Shown one piece after another: positions 8,540 to 17,205 of a DNA stretch of 64,000 nt. This DNA comes from Solibacteraceae bacterium (GTDB lineage Bacteria > Acidobacteriota > Terriglobia > Bryobacterales > Bryobacteraceae). The notes beneath the pieces were generated by a model. It worked only from the letters and a program-made list of their open reading frames with translations. It searched no databases and was not told the DNA's origin. A program made the position numbers and the translations under genes. Within the stretch, counting starts at the first letter, position 1; every line of letters begins with the position of its first letter. The stretch is taken from assembly GCA_021324015.1 (NCBI GenBank), contig JAJPJX010000162.1, positions 87,286 to 151,285 on the forward strand, in the 5' to 3' direction.

Positions 8540-10155
8540 ACGTATTGGCTTACGTAAGCGATGAAATGTATGTGGCCCTGCCGGACGTGCTGGCCGAATT
8601 TGTCTCGGAGACGACCGGGGAGACGGCCGTGCTGCGCTCGGCGACGAGCGGGGCTTTTTACGGCGACCTGCCGCCGGGGCCCTACCACGTGCTGCTGAGC
8701 AAGAACGGCTACGGCTCGAAGACCTCGCGGGTGACGCTGGGGGGCGGGAGCATGCCCCAGTTGCGCCTGCTGAGCGACGGCCTCCTGGGCTACATGTGGC
8801 CGAAGTGGGTGCGGGGCGGCGAGACCGCCGAGTACCGCGTGCACGCGGTGGAACAGTACCAACTGACGCTGTGGCGCTACGGATGGAAGAAAGAGTACGT
8901 GCGCATGATCGGGTGGGTGGACGAGCACGGACCGCAGGCCAACCGGCAGACCCTGCCGGACGGCGACTTCACGCCGGGCGGCGTGCGCTGGAACATGGAC
9001 GGATATCCGGCGCGCCCGGTGATCACGGCGCCGGAGCGCACGGGACTGTACTACGTGTGGGCGCGCACGCCTTCCGGCAAAGCCTTCTCGTTTCCCTGGG
9101 TGGTGGCGCCAAAAGAGCCGCAGGCGAAGATCGCGGTGCTGGCTTCCACCAACACCTGGAACGCATACAACAACTTCGGCGGGCGCAGCAATTACATCAA
9201 CGCCACGCGGCTGCCGGATCGACCGGTGGTGAACGCGCGGCAGGACCTGGACCGGTACCAGAAGCCTTCGGCATTCGGCACGTGGCGGTTTCCGGACGCG
9301 GAGTACACGCCGCTCTCGTTCGACCGGCCCGAGCCGAACAACCACCTGTTCGACGACCCGCAGGTGACCGACCCGGTGCAAGGCCGCGTGCAATGCGGGC
9401 AGGCTCCGGGAGAGTGGCGCCTGCTGGGCTGGCTAGAGCGGGAGGGCTTCGACTACGACCTGTACGCCGAGGCGCAGTTGCACGACGGCACGCTGAACCT
9501 GGACGCGTATGGCGTGGTGATGCTCTCCATCCACCCGGAGTATTGGACGCGGGAAATGTACCTGACGTTGAAGCGCTGGGTGTTCGAGCGCGGCGGCCGG
9601 CTGATGTACCTGGCGGGAAACGGCCTGAACTGCGAGGTGACGCTGAACCAGCACGGGCAGATGCGCTGCCTGACGCACTTGAACAGCCTGCACGGCGAAC
9701 TGGGCGGGCACTCGGAAGACGGAACGATCGAATACGAGAGCCGTATGCACCGGACGCTCGAATCCGAGGCCAACCTGCTGGGCGTGGCGTGCTCGGAGAC
9801 GGGCATCATGACGGCGGCGCCCTACCGGGTGCTGGACGCTTCGCACTGGATCTTCGAGGGGACCGGGCTCCAGAACGGCGACTTGTTCGGGGAGCAGACG
9901 CTGCACGAGCGGGTGCCGGGGGGCGCCTCGGGCCACGAGACCGACAAGCGGACCGCTTCCTCGCCGGCCAACACGCTGCTGCTGGCCAAGGGGACCAATC
10001 CCAACGAAGGCGGTTCGGAGATCGTGGTGCACGAGCCCGGCGGGGGTGGCGCGGTGTTCTCGGTGGGCTCCATCACGTGGGTGCCGGCGCTGTTCCCCGA
10101 TCCGCACGTTTCGCGGATCACGCGCAACGTGCTGACGCGCTTTTTGCGGGATTGA
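8536..10155 (+). CDS. N,N-dimethylformamidase large-subunit-like protein
   Basis: A 539-residue protein that resembles the C-terminal, catalytic part of the N,N-dimethylformamidase beta subunit. Supporting blocks are the strand/loop KIAVLASTNTWNAYNNFGGRSNY, the LGWLEREGFDYDLY segment and IHPEYWTREM leading into FERGGRLMYLAGNG, a glutamine-amidotransferase-like layout known in that family. The N-terminal 200 residues look like a beta-rich accessory domain. Its ATG overlaps the acetamidase stop, so both are made together. Known dimethylformamidase converts DMF to dimethylamine and formate; here the natural substrate may be another N-substituted amide. The small alpha subunit of the known enzyme is not adjacent. 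Confidence 0.78.
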   Translation: MNVLAYVSDEMYVALPDVLAEFVSETTGETAVLRSATSGAFYGDLPPGPYHVLLSKNGYGSKTSRVTLGGGSMPQLRLLSDGLLGYMWPKWVRGGETAEYRVHAVEQYQLTLWRYGWKKEYVRMIGWVDEHGPQANRQTLPDGDFTPGGVRWNMDGYPARPVITAPERTGLYYVWARTPSGKAFSFPWVVAPKEPQAKIAVLASTNTWNAYNNFGGRSNYINATRLPDRPVVNARQDLDRYQKPSAFGTWRFPDAEYTPLSFDRPEPNNHLFDDPQVTDPVQGRVQCGQAPGEWRLLGWLEREGFDYDLYAEAQLHDGTLNLDAYGVVMLSIHPEYWTREMYLTLKRWVFERGGRLMYLAGNGLNCEVTLNQHGQMRCLTHLNSLHGELGGHSEDGTIEYESRMHRTLESEANLLGVACSETGIMTAAPYRVLDASHWIFEGTGLQNGDLFGEQTLHERVPGGASGHETDKRTASSPANTLLLAKGTNPNEGGSEIVVHEPGGGGAVFSVGSITWVPALFPDPHVSRITRNVLTRFLRD

Positions 10156-10243
10156 CGGCGTATCCCGGGTGTTCAATTTCTTTCGCCTGAAGGAAATTGG
10201 ACGCCAGGAGCGGGGCGCGCTGGTAAGGTGGCGGCGTACGGCC

Positions 10244-13120
10244 ATGAAAACGCCAGCCACCTTCGCCGCAGCCGCCGTGCTGTTTGCCCTGGCGCACGCC
10301 GTCCCCGCGCGGGCGGACCGCAACCTGGCGCAACCCTTTTATATCTCGCCGCGGAGCGGGCCGCAGCACATATCGCTGGATGGCGAGTGGGAGCTTGCGT
10401 ATCGGGACACTCCGGTGGCCGGGCCGCAGGAGTTGAGCCGGCAATCCAAGTGGGTTCGCGCGCAGGTGCCAGGCTCGGTGCAGTGGGCGCTGGCCCGCGC
10501 CGGCGAACTGCCGCCCCCATACGACCATAAGAACGCGCAGAAGTACACGTGGGTGCTGGGGAAAGCCTGGTATTACCGCAAGTCATTCGAGGTTCCCAGC
10601 CGTGCCGAGGGGCAGTACGTATTTCTGTGCTTCGACGGTATCGACTACTACGCGCGGGTGTGGCTCAACGGGCAGGAACTAGGCCGCCACGAAGGCATGT
10701 TCAGCGGTCCCATGGTGGAGGTGGGATCGTTGCTCCGGCCGGGGCAGCGCAATGAAGTGGTGGTGGAGGTCCGGGCGGCGAATTATGAACTGCGCGACCG
10801 CTTCAAACCCTGGGCGCCAGGAAAGGTCACGCTCTCCTGGGGGCTGACGGGAGGGCTGGGGCTGATTACCGGAGGCGGCGGGAGGAAGTGGGCCAGCGGC
10901 GCGGCGTTGCCGGGCACGGTGGGCGTGGAGGATTACTTTCCGGTCGGCATGTGGCGGGGCGTACGCCTGGAGATCGTGCCGCGGATTCACCTGGCGCGCC
11001 CGTTCCTGGTGACCGAGGAGGCGGACGGCAGGATGGCCCGGCTGCTGTTAAACGTCGAAGTCCTGGCGAACACCACGGCCCTGGATACGATTCTGGGCAA
11101 GCAGGTGGGGAGATTCCGCAATGCGTGGACGTCCCGGAAAGCGCCGTCCTCCCCGGGCCTGCGGTTCGAACTGCGCGATAAGGCCTCGTCACGGGTGGTG
11201 GCGAGCCAGGACATTCCGCTGCGGCTGTACGAGGGCCGCAACTGGGTGAGGCAGGAGATTCAGGTTCCTTCCCCCCGGCTGTGGTGGCCGAACGGTATGG
11301 GCGATCCGTACCTGTACACAGCCCGGCTGGCGCTCGTCGAGCAGGGCCGCGTGACCGACAGCCTGGAGTTCGATTACGGCATCCGCACCATCCGCTATCT
11401 GCCGACGGCCGGGCCGCGCACGCAGGACCGCTGGATCCACTGGCAATTCGTGGTGAACGGCCGGAAGTTCTTCGTCAAGGGCATGGACTGGTGGACGGCC
11501 GATATCCTGCTGGACCTGCCGCGGGAGCGCTACCAGTGGATTTTGAAAACCGCGCAGGCCGCGGGAATCCAGTTGATGCGCACGTGGGGCGCGGGCATCC
11601 TGGAGACGGACGATTTTTACGATCTGTGCAACCGGTACGGCATTCTGATCTGGCAGGATTTTCCGATCGGCAACATGGACACGCCGGAGTGGCCGCAGGA
11701 TATCTGGGAGGCGCAGGTGTTGCAGAACATTTTCCGGATCCGCAACCATCCGGCACTGGCGATCTACTGCGGAGGCAACGAATTCAATCCCTACTCGGTG
11801 GGCAACACCGCGACCATCGGAGTGCTGGAGCGTTCGGTGAAGGACTTCGACGGCACGCGCCTGTTCCTGCGCACCACGCCGGACCCGGGAGATATTCACG
11901 TGTACCCGGACATGGACCCCACCTGGTACCGGCACCTGTATTCCCTGGTGCCATTCCTGAGCGAGACCGGGCCGCACTCGGTGCCGGAAGCCCGGGCGAT
12001 CCGGCAGTTCGTGGACGCCGGGGAACTGGCGGGGCCGCTGCGGGACATCAACAGCCAGGAGTTCATGGATACGCACCCGGAGTTCGTCTACCACAACATG
12101 GAGTACGGCACCAACCGCACGGTGCTTTTGCTGGCGCGGGCTTCGCAGGTGGACGACATGAACGCGCCCAGCCTGGAAGAGTACTCGGTGGCGGGCCAGG
12201 TGGCGACGGGCGAGTTCCTGCAAGTGGTCTCGGACGCGATGCAGGCGAACTATCCGGTAACGGCGGGACTTTCACCGTGGGTGTATGACACGCCCTGGCC
12301 GCTCTCCACGTTTTGCATGTTCGTGGACTACGACGGGCAGCCGGTGGCTTCCTACTACTTCCTGAAGCGCACCTATGAGCCGACGCACGTAGCGGTGAAC
12401 CTGCCTCACCTGGTGTGGGGCAAGGGAGAAAAGCTGCCATTGTCGCTGCGCGTGATGCACGCTCCGCCGGAGGGTCTCGCGGGGCTGACGGCCTCCCTCG
12501 TAGTTCTAGACCGCGAGTACCGCCCGCTGTGGCGTGGGGAGCGGAAACTGGATGCCGGTCCCGGACCGTCCGTGAGCCGCGCGGAACTGGGGGAATTCGC
12601 GATTCCGGAGGAACTGGAGGAACACTTCTTTCTGCTGGTCGCGGAACTGACGGCGGCCGACGGCAAACTGGTCTCGCGATCGGTGAACTGGCCGCGCTGC
12701 CTGAAGCGGATGGCCGATCCGGCATTCCGGGAGCAATACCGGGCGTCTCCCCAGAAATCGCTGACCTTTCAGAACGGGCCGTGGCTGCGGAAGGAGGTGG
12801 CGGGCGCCAGAACCAACCTGGAGCTGGAACTCGTTTCGCAGCGCGGCGAGGAAGCGAACCAGAGCCGCATCCAGGTGAGGATCCGCAACAACGGGCCGCG
12901 GCCGGCGTTTTATACGGAGGTGGGGATCGAAGGGACGAAGCGCACTTTTTACGCCAGCGACAACGGCTTCTGGCTGGCGCCGAAAGAGGAGCGGCGCATG
13001 GATCTGCACGTGCGGTGGCGCGATCCGGCAACGCGGGATCGGGCCATGGTGACCTGCGGCGCGTGGAACGCCGACAGCCGGCAAGTGCCCGTTTTCGGAG
13101 CTTCCCGTGGAAAGCCGTGA
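10244..13120 (+). CDS. exported GH2-family beta-mannosidase-like glycosidase
   Basis: A 958-residue secreted glycoside hydrolase. It starts at ATG 10244 with a Sec-type signal (KTPATFAAAAVLFALAHAVPARA). The beta-sandwich sugar-binding domain has the SLDGEWEL opening and the AWYYRKSFEVP block, followed by an immunoglobulin-like domain and a TIM barrel. The acid/base glutamate lies in YCGGNEFN (near base 11,780) and the nucleophile glutamate probably in FLSETG (near 11,962). The domain order fits beta-mannosidases better than beta-galactosidases. It leads a run with a UroD-like protein, a RhaT-like transporter and a sugar isomerase, so it likely frees sugars outside the cytoplasm for uptake. 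Confidence 0.88.
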   Translation: MKTPATFAAAAVLFALAHAVPARADRNLAQPFYISPRSGPQHISLDGEWELAYRDTPVAGPQELSRQSKWVRAQVPGSVQWALARAGELPPPYDHKNAQKYTWVLGKAWYYRKSFEVPSRAEGQYVFLCFDGIDYYARVWLNGQELGRHEGMFSGPMVEVGSLLRPGQRNEVVVEVRAANYELRDRFKPWAPGKVTLSWGLTGGLGLITGGGGRKWASGAALPGTVGVEDYFPVGMWRGVRLEIVPRIHLARPFLVTEEADGRMARLLLNVEVLANTTALDTILGKQVGRFRNAWTSRKAPSSPGLRFELRDKASSRVVASQDIPLRLYEGRNWVRQEIQVPSPRLWWPNGMGDPYLYTARLALVEQGRVTDSLEFDYGIRTIRYLPTAGPRTQDRWIHWQFVVNGRKFFVKGMDWWTADILLDLPRERYQWILKTAQAAGIQLMRTWGAGILETDDFYDLCNRYGILIWQDFPIGNMDTPEWPQDIWEAQVLQNIFRIRNHPALAIYCGGNEFNPYSVGNTATIGVLERSVKDFDGTRLFLRTTPDPGDIHVYPDMDPTWYRHLYSLVPFLSETGPHSVPEARAIRQFVDAGELAGPLRDINSQEFMDTHPEFVYHNMEYGTNRTVLLLARASQVDDMNAPSLEEYSVAGQVATGEFLQVVSDAMQANYPVTAGLSPWVYDTPWPLSTFCMFVDYDGQPVASYYFLKRTYEPTHVAVNLPHLVWGKGEKLPLSLRVMHAPPEGLAGLTASLVVLDREYRPLWRGERKLDAGPGPSVSRAELGEFAIPEELEEHFFLLVAELTAADGKLVSRSVNWPRCLKRMADPAFREQYRASPQKSLTFQNGPWLRKEVAGARTNLELELVSQRGEEANQSRIQVRIRNNGPRPAFYTEVGIEGTKRTFYASDNGFWLAPKEERRMDLHVRWRDPATRDRAMVTCGAWNADSRQVPVFGASRGKP

Positions 13121-14120
13121 GCGGGTCTTGCGAGCCATCCATTTCGGCAAGCCGGACCGGCCGCCGATCTCGCACGCCATTCTGCCATCCGCCCAGTACC
13201 ATTACGGCGAAGCGCTGCGGGCGATCACCGATGCGGTGCCCGAGGACTTCGGCTGGAGCTGCCTGCCCGACCTGCCGGCGGAGAAGCTGCCTCCGCTGTA
13301 CAAGGAAGGCGAGCACCGGGACGAGTTCGGCACGCTGTGGCGGGTGACCCAGCAAGGCCGCTGCGGCATCCCCATCGAATATCCGATCGCGGCGGACTGG
13401 AGCAACTACGCGCAGTTCCGCTGGCCGGTGTTCGGCGCAGGGGTGCCGAAATACCGCCTCTACAGCGGGCACATGGCCGGCACGGACCCTTCCTACTACG
13501 CCCGCGGAGGCTGGATCACCTTCTTCGAACAGATGCAGCAGTTACACGGGTTCGAGGCTACGCTGGTGGACCTGGCCAGCGGGCGCCGCGAGATCTACCG
13601 CCTGCGCGACGACCTGCTGGAATTCAACCTGGACTGGCTGGACCGCTGGCTGGAACACCCCTACCAGGGAATTCACTTCGCCGACGACTGGGGCTCGCAG
13701 ACCAGCCTGCTGATCTCGCCCGCGCAATGGCGCGCCTTCTTCAAGCCGGTTTACCAGGCCATGTTTTCCAAAGTGAAGCAGGCGGGCATGCACGTGTGGT
13801 ATCACAGCGACGGCAACATCACGCAGATCCTGCCGGACATTCTGGAACTGGGGGTGGACGTGCTGAACTGCCAGTCTTCCTTGATCGGCACGGAAAATCT
13901 GAGGCCGTTGGTGGGAAAGATCTGCTTCCGCACGGATATCGACCGGCAGCACGTGCTGCCGTTCGTCTCGCCGGGCGAGGTGAGGCGCTATATCTTCGAG
14001 CTGTTCGAGACCCTGGGGACCCCGGAAGGGGGCATCATCGCCTGCGGCGAGGTGATCGAAGACGTGCCGCTGGCCAACATCGAAGCCATGTACCAGGCCT
14101 TTCTGGAATTCCGGTACTGA
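13107..14120 (+). CDS. uroporphyrinogen decarboxylase (UroD)-family protein
   Basis: A 337-residue TIM-barrel protein of the UroD/MtaA superfamily, starting at a GTG that overlaps the end of the GH2 gene by 14 bases. The opening RERVLRAIHFGKPDRPPI is the common start of the methyltransferase-like branch, and GIHFADDWGSQTSLLISP followed by WYHSDGNITQILPDILELGVDVLN is typical of uncharacterised UroD-like proteins found in sugar clusters. It is unlikely to be the haem enzyme HemE: the substrate-binding arginines of the HemE N-terminus are absent. Methyl transfer to or from a corrinoid or folate is possible, but no corrinoid protein is nearby. Confidence 0.83.
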   Translation: MESRERVLRAIHFGKPDRPPISHAILPSAQYHYGEALRAITDAVPEDFGWSCLPDLPAEKLPPLYKEGEHRDEFGTLWRVTQQGRCGIPIEYPIAADWSNYAQFRWPVFGAGVPKYRLYSGHMAGTDPSYYARGGWITFFEQMQQLHGFEATLVDLASGRREIYRLRDDLLEFNLDWLDRWLEHPYQGIHFADDWGSQTSLLISPAQWRAFFKPVYQAMFSKVKQAGMHVWYHSDGNITQILPDILELGVDVLNCQSSLIGTENLRPLVGKICFRTDIDRQHVLPFVSPGEVRRYIFELFETLGTPEGGIIACGEVIEDVPLANIEAMYQAFLEFRY

Positions 14121-14126
14121 GGGCGT

Positions 14127-15158
14127 ATGCACCTGGTTGCGGGTATCGCGGTGGCGGTGCTGGCCGGCACGATCAACGGCCTGTTCGCGCTGCCGATGAA
14201 ACTGGCTCCCCGGTGGAGCTGGGAAAACATCTGGCTGCCGTTCAGCGCGCTCGGGCTGGTGCTGTTCCCGCGCCTGCTGGCGATGAAGGGCATCCCGCGC
14301 CTGGAAGACGCGCTGGCGCAGGCCGGCTGGTCGCGGCTGCTGATCGCGCTGGTGTGGGGCATCCTGATCTACAGCGGATCTCTGATGTTCGGGCGGTCGA
14401 TGGTGTATCTCGGGACGGCGCTGGCCTTTGCGCTGCTGGTGGGGAGCATGAGCATCGTGGGCGTGCTGGCTCCCATCCTGGCGTACTCTCCGGGCGTGCT
14501 GGGCGCGCCGGGGGGCCGGTGGATACTGGGCGGAATGGCATTCCTGTTCGCCGCGCTGGTGCTGTGCGCGAGGGCGGGGGCGCTGAAAGCCAGCGCTAGG
14601 GAGGCCCGCGCCGGCTCGCGGCGGGCAGCGCTGTTGGGAATGGCGCTGGCAATTTCGGGAGGCGCGCTTTCGGGCCTGCTGTCTCTCGGGTTGAACACGG
14701 GCTGGGCGCACCGCATGACGGAGGCGGCGGTGCGTGTCGGAGGAGCGCGGGAGTCCGTGGCGGCGAACGCCGTGCTGATTCCGGTGCTGGCCGGCGGCGC
14801 CATTCCCAACTGCCTGTACTGCGTATACCTGCTCAACAGAAACGACACGTGGAAGAGATACCGGACGGGGAGCGGGGCCTACTGGCTGGTAGTAGTGCTG
14901 ATGGCCGGCATGTACTCGGGGAGCACTGTGCTGTGGGGCATCTCGACTTCCGCCACCATGCTGGGCCGGCTGGGGCCGTCGGTGGGATGGGCGTTATTCA
15001 TCGGCGCGATTGCGGTGAGCTCAAACATTGGAGGGTTCCTCACGGGAGAGTGGAGGGATGCCGGAACGCGGGCGAGGCGCACCATGGTGAGCGGGCTGGC
15101 GCTGATGGTTACGGCCATGGGACTGGTGGGCTATGGGAACCTGGTGCTGAACCGGTAG
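14127..15158 (+). CDS. RhaT-like sugar/proton symporter family membrane protein
   Basis: A 343-residue membrane protein with about ten hydrophobic segments and the opening GTINGLFALPMKLAPRWSWENIW, which matches the L-rhamnose/proton symporter family. Further matches are GALSGLLSLGLN in the middle and WGISTSATMLGRLGPSVGW near the end. It lies six bases after the UroD-like gene and 12 bases before the sugar isomerase, so it most likely imports the sugar released by the GH2 enzyme. Rhamnose itself is only one possibility. Confidence 0.85.
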   Translation: MHLVAGIAVAVLAGTINGLFALPMKLAPRWSWENIWLPFSALGLVLFPRLLAMKGIPRLEDALAQAGWSRLLIALVWGILIYSGSLMFGRSMVYLGTALAFALLVGSMSIVGVLAPILAYSPGVLGAPGGRWILGGMAFLFAALVLCARAGALKASAREARAGSRRAALLGMALAISGGALSGLLSLGLNTGWAHRMTEAAVRVGGARESVAANAVLIPVLAGGAIPNCLYCVYLLNRNDTWKRYRTGSGAYWLVVVLMAGMYSGSTVLWGISTSATMLGRLGPSVGWALFIGAIAVSSNIGGFLTGEWRDAGTRARRTMVSGLALMVTAMGLVGYGNLVLNR

Positions 15159-15170
15159 ACGGAGAGAAGC

Positions 15171-16016
15171 ATGAGTATCGAAATCGGTGTGAATCTGGAA
15201 TTCATCCGCTGCGAGGACAAATCGTTCGCCGAGGGCGTGGCGCGCGCCGCCCAAATCGGCTACCACTACTGCGAGCCGCTGGTTCACAGCGGGTACGAGT
15301 TGTTGAGCGGTGGAGGGTACTACCACTCCTTTTCCATGCAGAACGATCCGTACGAGATGAAGGACATCCTCGCTCAGTACGGGCTGAAGCCTTCGGCCTT
15401 GAGCTCGCACGCGCCGCTGATGCGGCCGGAGGTGGCGATACCGTACATGGAGCAATCCATCCGCTTCGCGGCGGTGGTGGGCGCGCCCGTGCTGACCAGC
15501 GACGAGGGCATGCGGCCGCCCTGGGTGCCGGTGGAAGAGGCATTCGACGTGATGAAGTACACGCTGACGCGGCTGTGTATGATCGCGGAGCGCTACGGCA
15601 TCTATATCGGCATCGAACCGCACCAGGCGATCACCAAGAGCACGGAAGGCCTGATGCGCGTGGCCACGCTGGTCAACTCCCCGATGCTGCGCGTCAACTA
15701 CGACACCGGCAACGCGTACCTGGGAGGCGAGGATCCGTATGCGGGCCTGCGGGCGGTGGGCAAGCGGCTCATCCACATGCACGCCAAAGACATCAGCGTG
15801 CAGCAGTCGGAGAAGGAGCGCGGCGCGGTCACCGGCACGCCGGTGGGATGCGCGTGCGGCGACGGCGTGATCGACTGGGCCAAGGTGATCGGGATTCTGC
15901 GGGAGAACGGATTTTCGGGCGTGCTCTCGGTGGAGTGCGGCACCCCGGCGCAGGCGGCGCGCAGCCTGGCGCATTTGCGGGAGGTGCTGGCAAAATCGGC
16001 CGCGGCTGTGGCGTAG
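15171..16016 (+). CDS. TIM-barrel sugar isomerase/epimerase (xylose isomerase-like)
   Basis: A 281-residue AP-endonuclease-2/xylose-isomerase-like barrel. Metal-ligand blocks are visible: GIYIGIEPHQ (Glu), LRVNYDTGNAY (Asp), IHMHAKDI (His) and LSVECGT (Glu). The start is an ATG with GGAGAGAAGC just upstream. It is the last gene of the GH2-UroD-transporter run and would interconvert the imported sugar or sugar acid. Exact substrate is not predictable from this family. Confidence 0.87.
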   Translation: MSIEIGVNLEFIRCEDKSFAEGVARAAQIGYHYCEPLVHSGYELLSGGGYYHSFSMQNDPYEMKDILAQYGLKPSALSSHAPLMRPEVAIPYMEQSIRFAAVVGAPVLTSDEGMRPPWVPVEEAFDVMKYTLTRLCMIAERYGIYIGIEPHQAITKSTEGLMRVATLVNSPMLRVNYDTGNAYLGGEDPYAGLRAVGKRLIHMHAKDISVQQSEKERGAVTGTPVGCACGDGVIDWAKVIGILRENGFSGVLSVECGTPAQAARSLAHLREVLAKSAAAVA

Positions 16017-16053
16017 GGCGAGGGAAAGCCCCAGACCACCGCTCCCTACGGTC

Positions 16054-16090
16054 GCGGCTCGGTTACATGCGGCTCGGTTATATGCGGTTC
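16054..16090. repeat. 15-bp tandem repeat, 2.5 copies
   Basis: GCGGCTCGGTTACAT is followed directly by GCGGCTCGGTTATAT and then GCGGTTC. It sits in the 72-base gap between the convergent isomerase and AraC genes and just reaches the AraC stop codon. It may be a slippage product; no T-run marks it as a terminator. Confidence 0.7.
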
Positions 16091-17114
16091 AGGCTACGGC
16101 CTGGGCAGCGCAGGCGCGCACTTCGTGCGGCGAGCGGCCGAACCTGCGGCGGAAGAGCGTGGCGAAGTACTGGCTGGAATAGAAGCCGCAGGCCAGGGCG
16201 ATGCTGGTGATACTCTCTTCCGGTCTTTCCAGGAGCAATTTCCCGGCGCGCTCCAGGCGGCAGTGGTTCAAGTATTGCGCCGGCGGCATGTTGGTCAGGC
16301 GCTTGACGTGGTAGATGAACTGGGTGGCGCCTAATCCGCAGGCGGCGGCCATGCCATCGACGGTCCAATCGGAGCCGAGCTTCTCCGGACAGGCGCGCAG
16401 GTCCTCCAGCAGGCGCTCGACGGTCGGGCAGGAGCCCGAATGGGGCTGAACCAGCCGGGCGTTGGGCCGGCGCAGCATTTCCAGCAGCAGCAGGAAGAAC
16501 TCGTTGAGGCGGACGGTGAGGTGCGACACGGCGCTGCCGTTCTGGTCCGACTCGACAGCGTGGCCGATCGCCTGAAAGCAGCGGCGCATGGCCATGGTGG
16601 CTTTCCACACCGGCTGCTTGTTGCGCCGCATCAGTCCGGTGACCTCGGCGAGATCGGGCTGGCTCAGCACCACCCACGGAGGCCACTTCCAGTTCTGCCG
16701 GGGCCCACGGACTCCCACGTCCACGATCAGAAAATAGAGGCGGCCGCGCGTCACGTGAGGCAGGCCGACGCGGTGCTCCTGCCAGGGCTGGCAGATCGTC
16801 AGGTCATCGGGTTCCAGCGTGTACTCGCACCCTTCGACAGCGTACCCGAGGCTGCCGCTGGCCAGAAAGGTGAACTCCACGCCCTCGTTGCGGTGCGTGG
16901 CGAGGCCCCAATCCTGGTCGTGGTCGGTATCCCAGTAGCCCACGCTTTTGACCGCGGCAAGGACACCCTGTGGGAGTCTCTTTCCCGGATAGTGGCCGTG
17001 AGCCAGGGCTTGGGAGCGAAGCTCCCCCGAGGCAAGGGCGCGCCGGACGGGCGCACAGGTATCCGCCTGGTATCTCCGGCTGTGATCCCGATAGATCGGA
17101 ATTGCGTTCGACAT
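16089..17114 (-). CDS. AraC-family transcriptional regulator with cupin sensor domain
   Basis: A 341-residue regulator. The N-terminal half has a cupin-like sugar-sensing core (HRNEGVEFTFLASGSLGYAVEG then PWQEHRVGLPHV). The C-terminal 100 residues hold two AraC helix-turn-helix units, with MAAACGLGATQFIYHVKRLT and the signature ITSIALACGFYSSQYFATLFRRRFGRSPHEVR. ATG 17114 is chosen; a TTG nine codons upstream is possible. It converges on the sugar-use run and is a natural candidate to control it. A short dyad lies 20 bases upstream of the start. Confidence 0.92.
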   Translation of the reverse strand: MSNAIPIYRDHSRRYQADTCAPVRRALASGELRSQALAHGHYPGKRLPQGVLAAVKSVGYWDTDHDQDWGLATHRNEGVEFTFLASGSLGYAVEGCEYTLEPDDLTICQPWQEHRVGLPHVTRGRLYFLIVDVGVRGPRQNWKWPPWVVLSQPDLAEVTGLMRRNKQPVWKATMAMRRCFQAIGHAVESDQNGSAVSHLTVRLNEFFLLLLEMLRRPNARLVQPHSGSCPTVERLLEDLRACPEKLGSDWTVDGMAAACGLGATQFIYHVKRLTNMPPAQYLNHCRLERAGKLLLERPEESITSIALACGFYSSQYFATLFRRRFGRSPHEVRACAAQAVA

Positions 17115-17134
17115 GGTCAGGCCCCGTTCCACAA

Positions 17135-17150
17135 CGGACAATTTTGTCCG
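17135..17150. promoter_or_regulatory. dyad upstream of the AraC gene (possible operator)
   Basis: CGGACAATTTTGTCCG has seven-base arms around two central bases. It lies 20-36 bases upstream of the AraC ATG and overlaps the alternative TTG start, where an autoregulatory site could sit. No second copy was noticed upstream of the GH2 run. Confidence 0.4.
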
Positions 17151-17205
17151 ATTGACTGAATTCTAGTCAACCCCCGGCGCACGGTCAAGCGGGGCGCCGT
17201 ATTTC

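Noticed and set aside
13107..14120. Haem-pathway hemE
   Set aside because: It lies in a sugar cluster and the N-terminal block is of the methyltransferase-like UroD branch, not HemE.
10991..14711. Large minus-strand frames opposite the GH2, UroD and transporter genes
   Set aside because: Compositionally biased (arginine, alanine, proline, histidine) and no motif, whereas the plus-strand genes are complete and overlapping.
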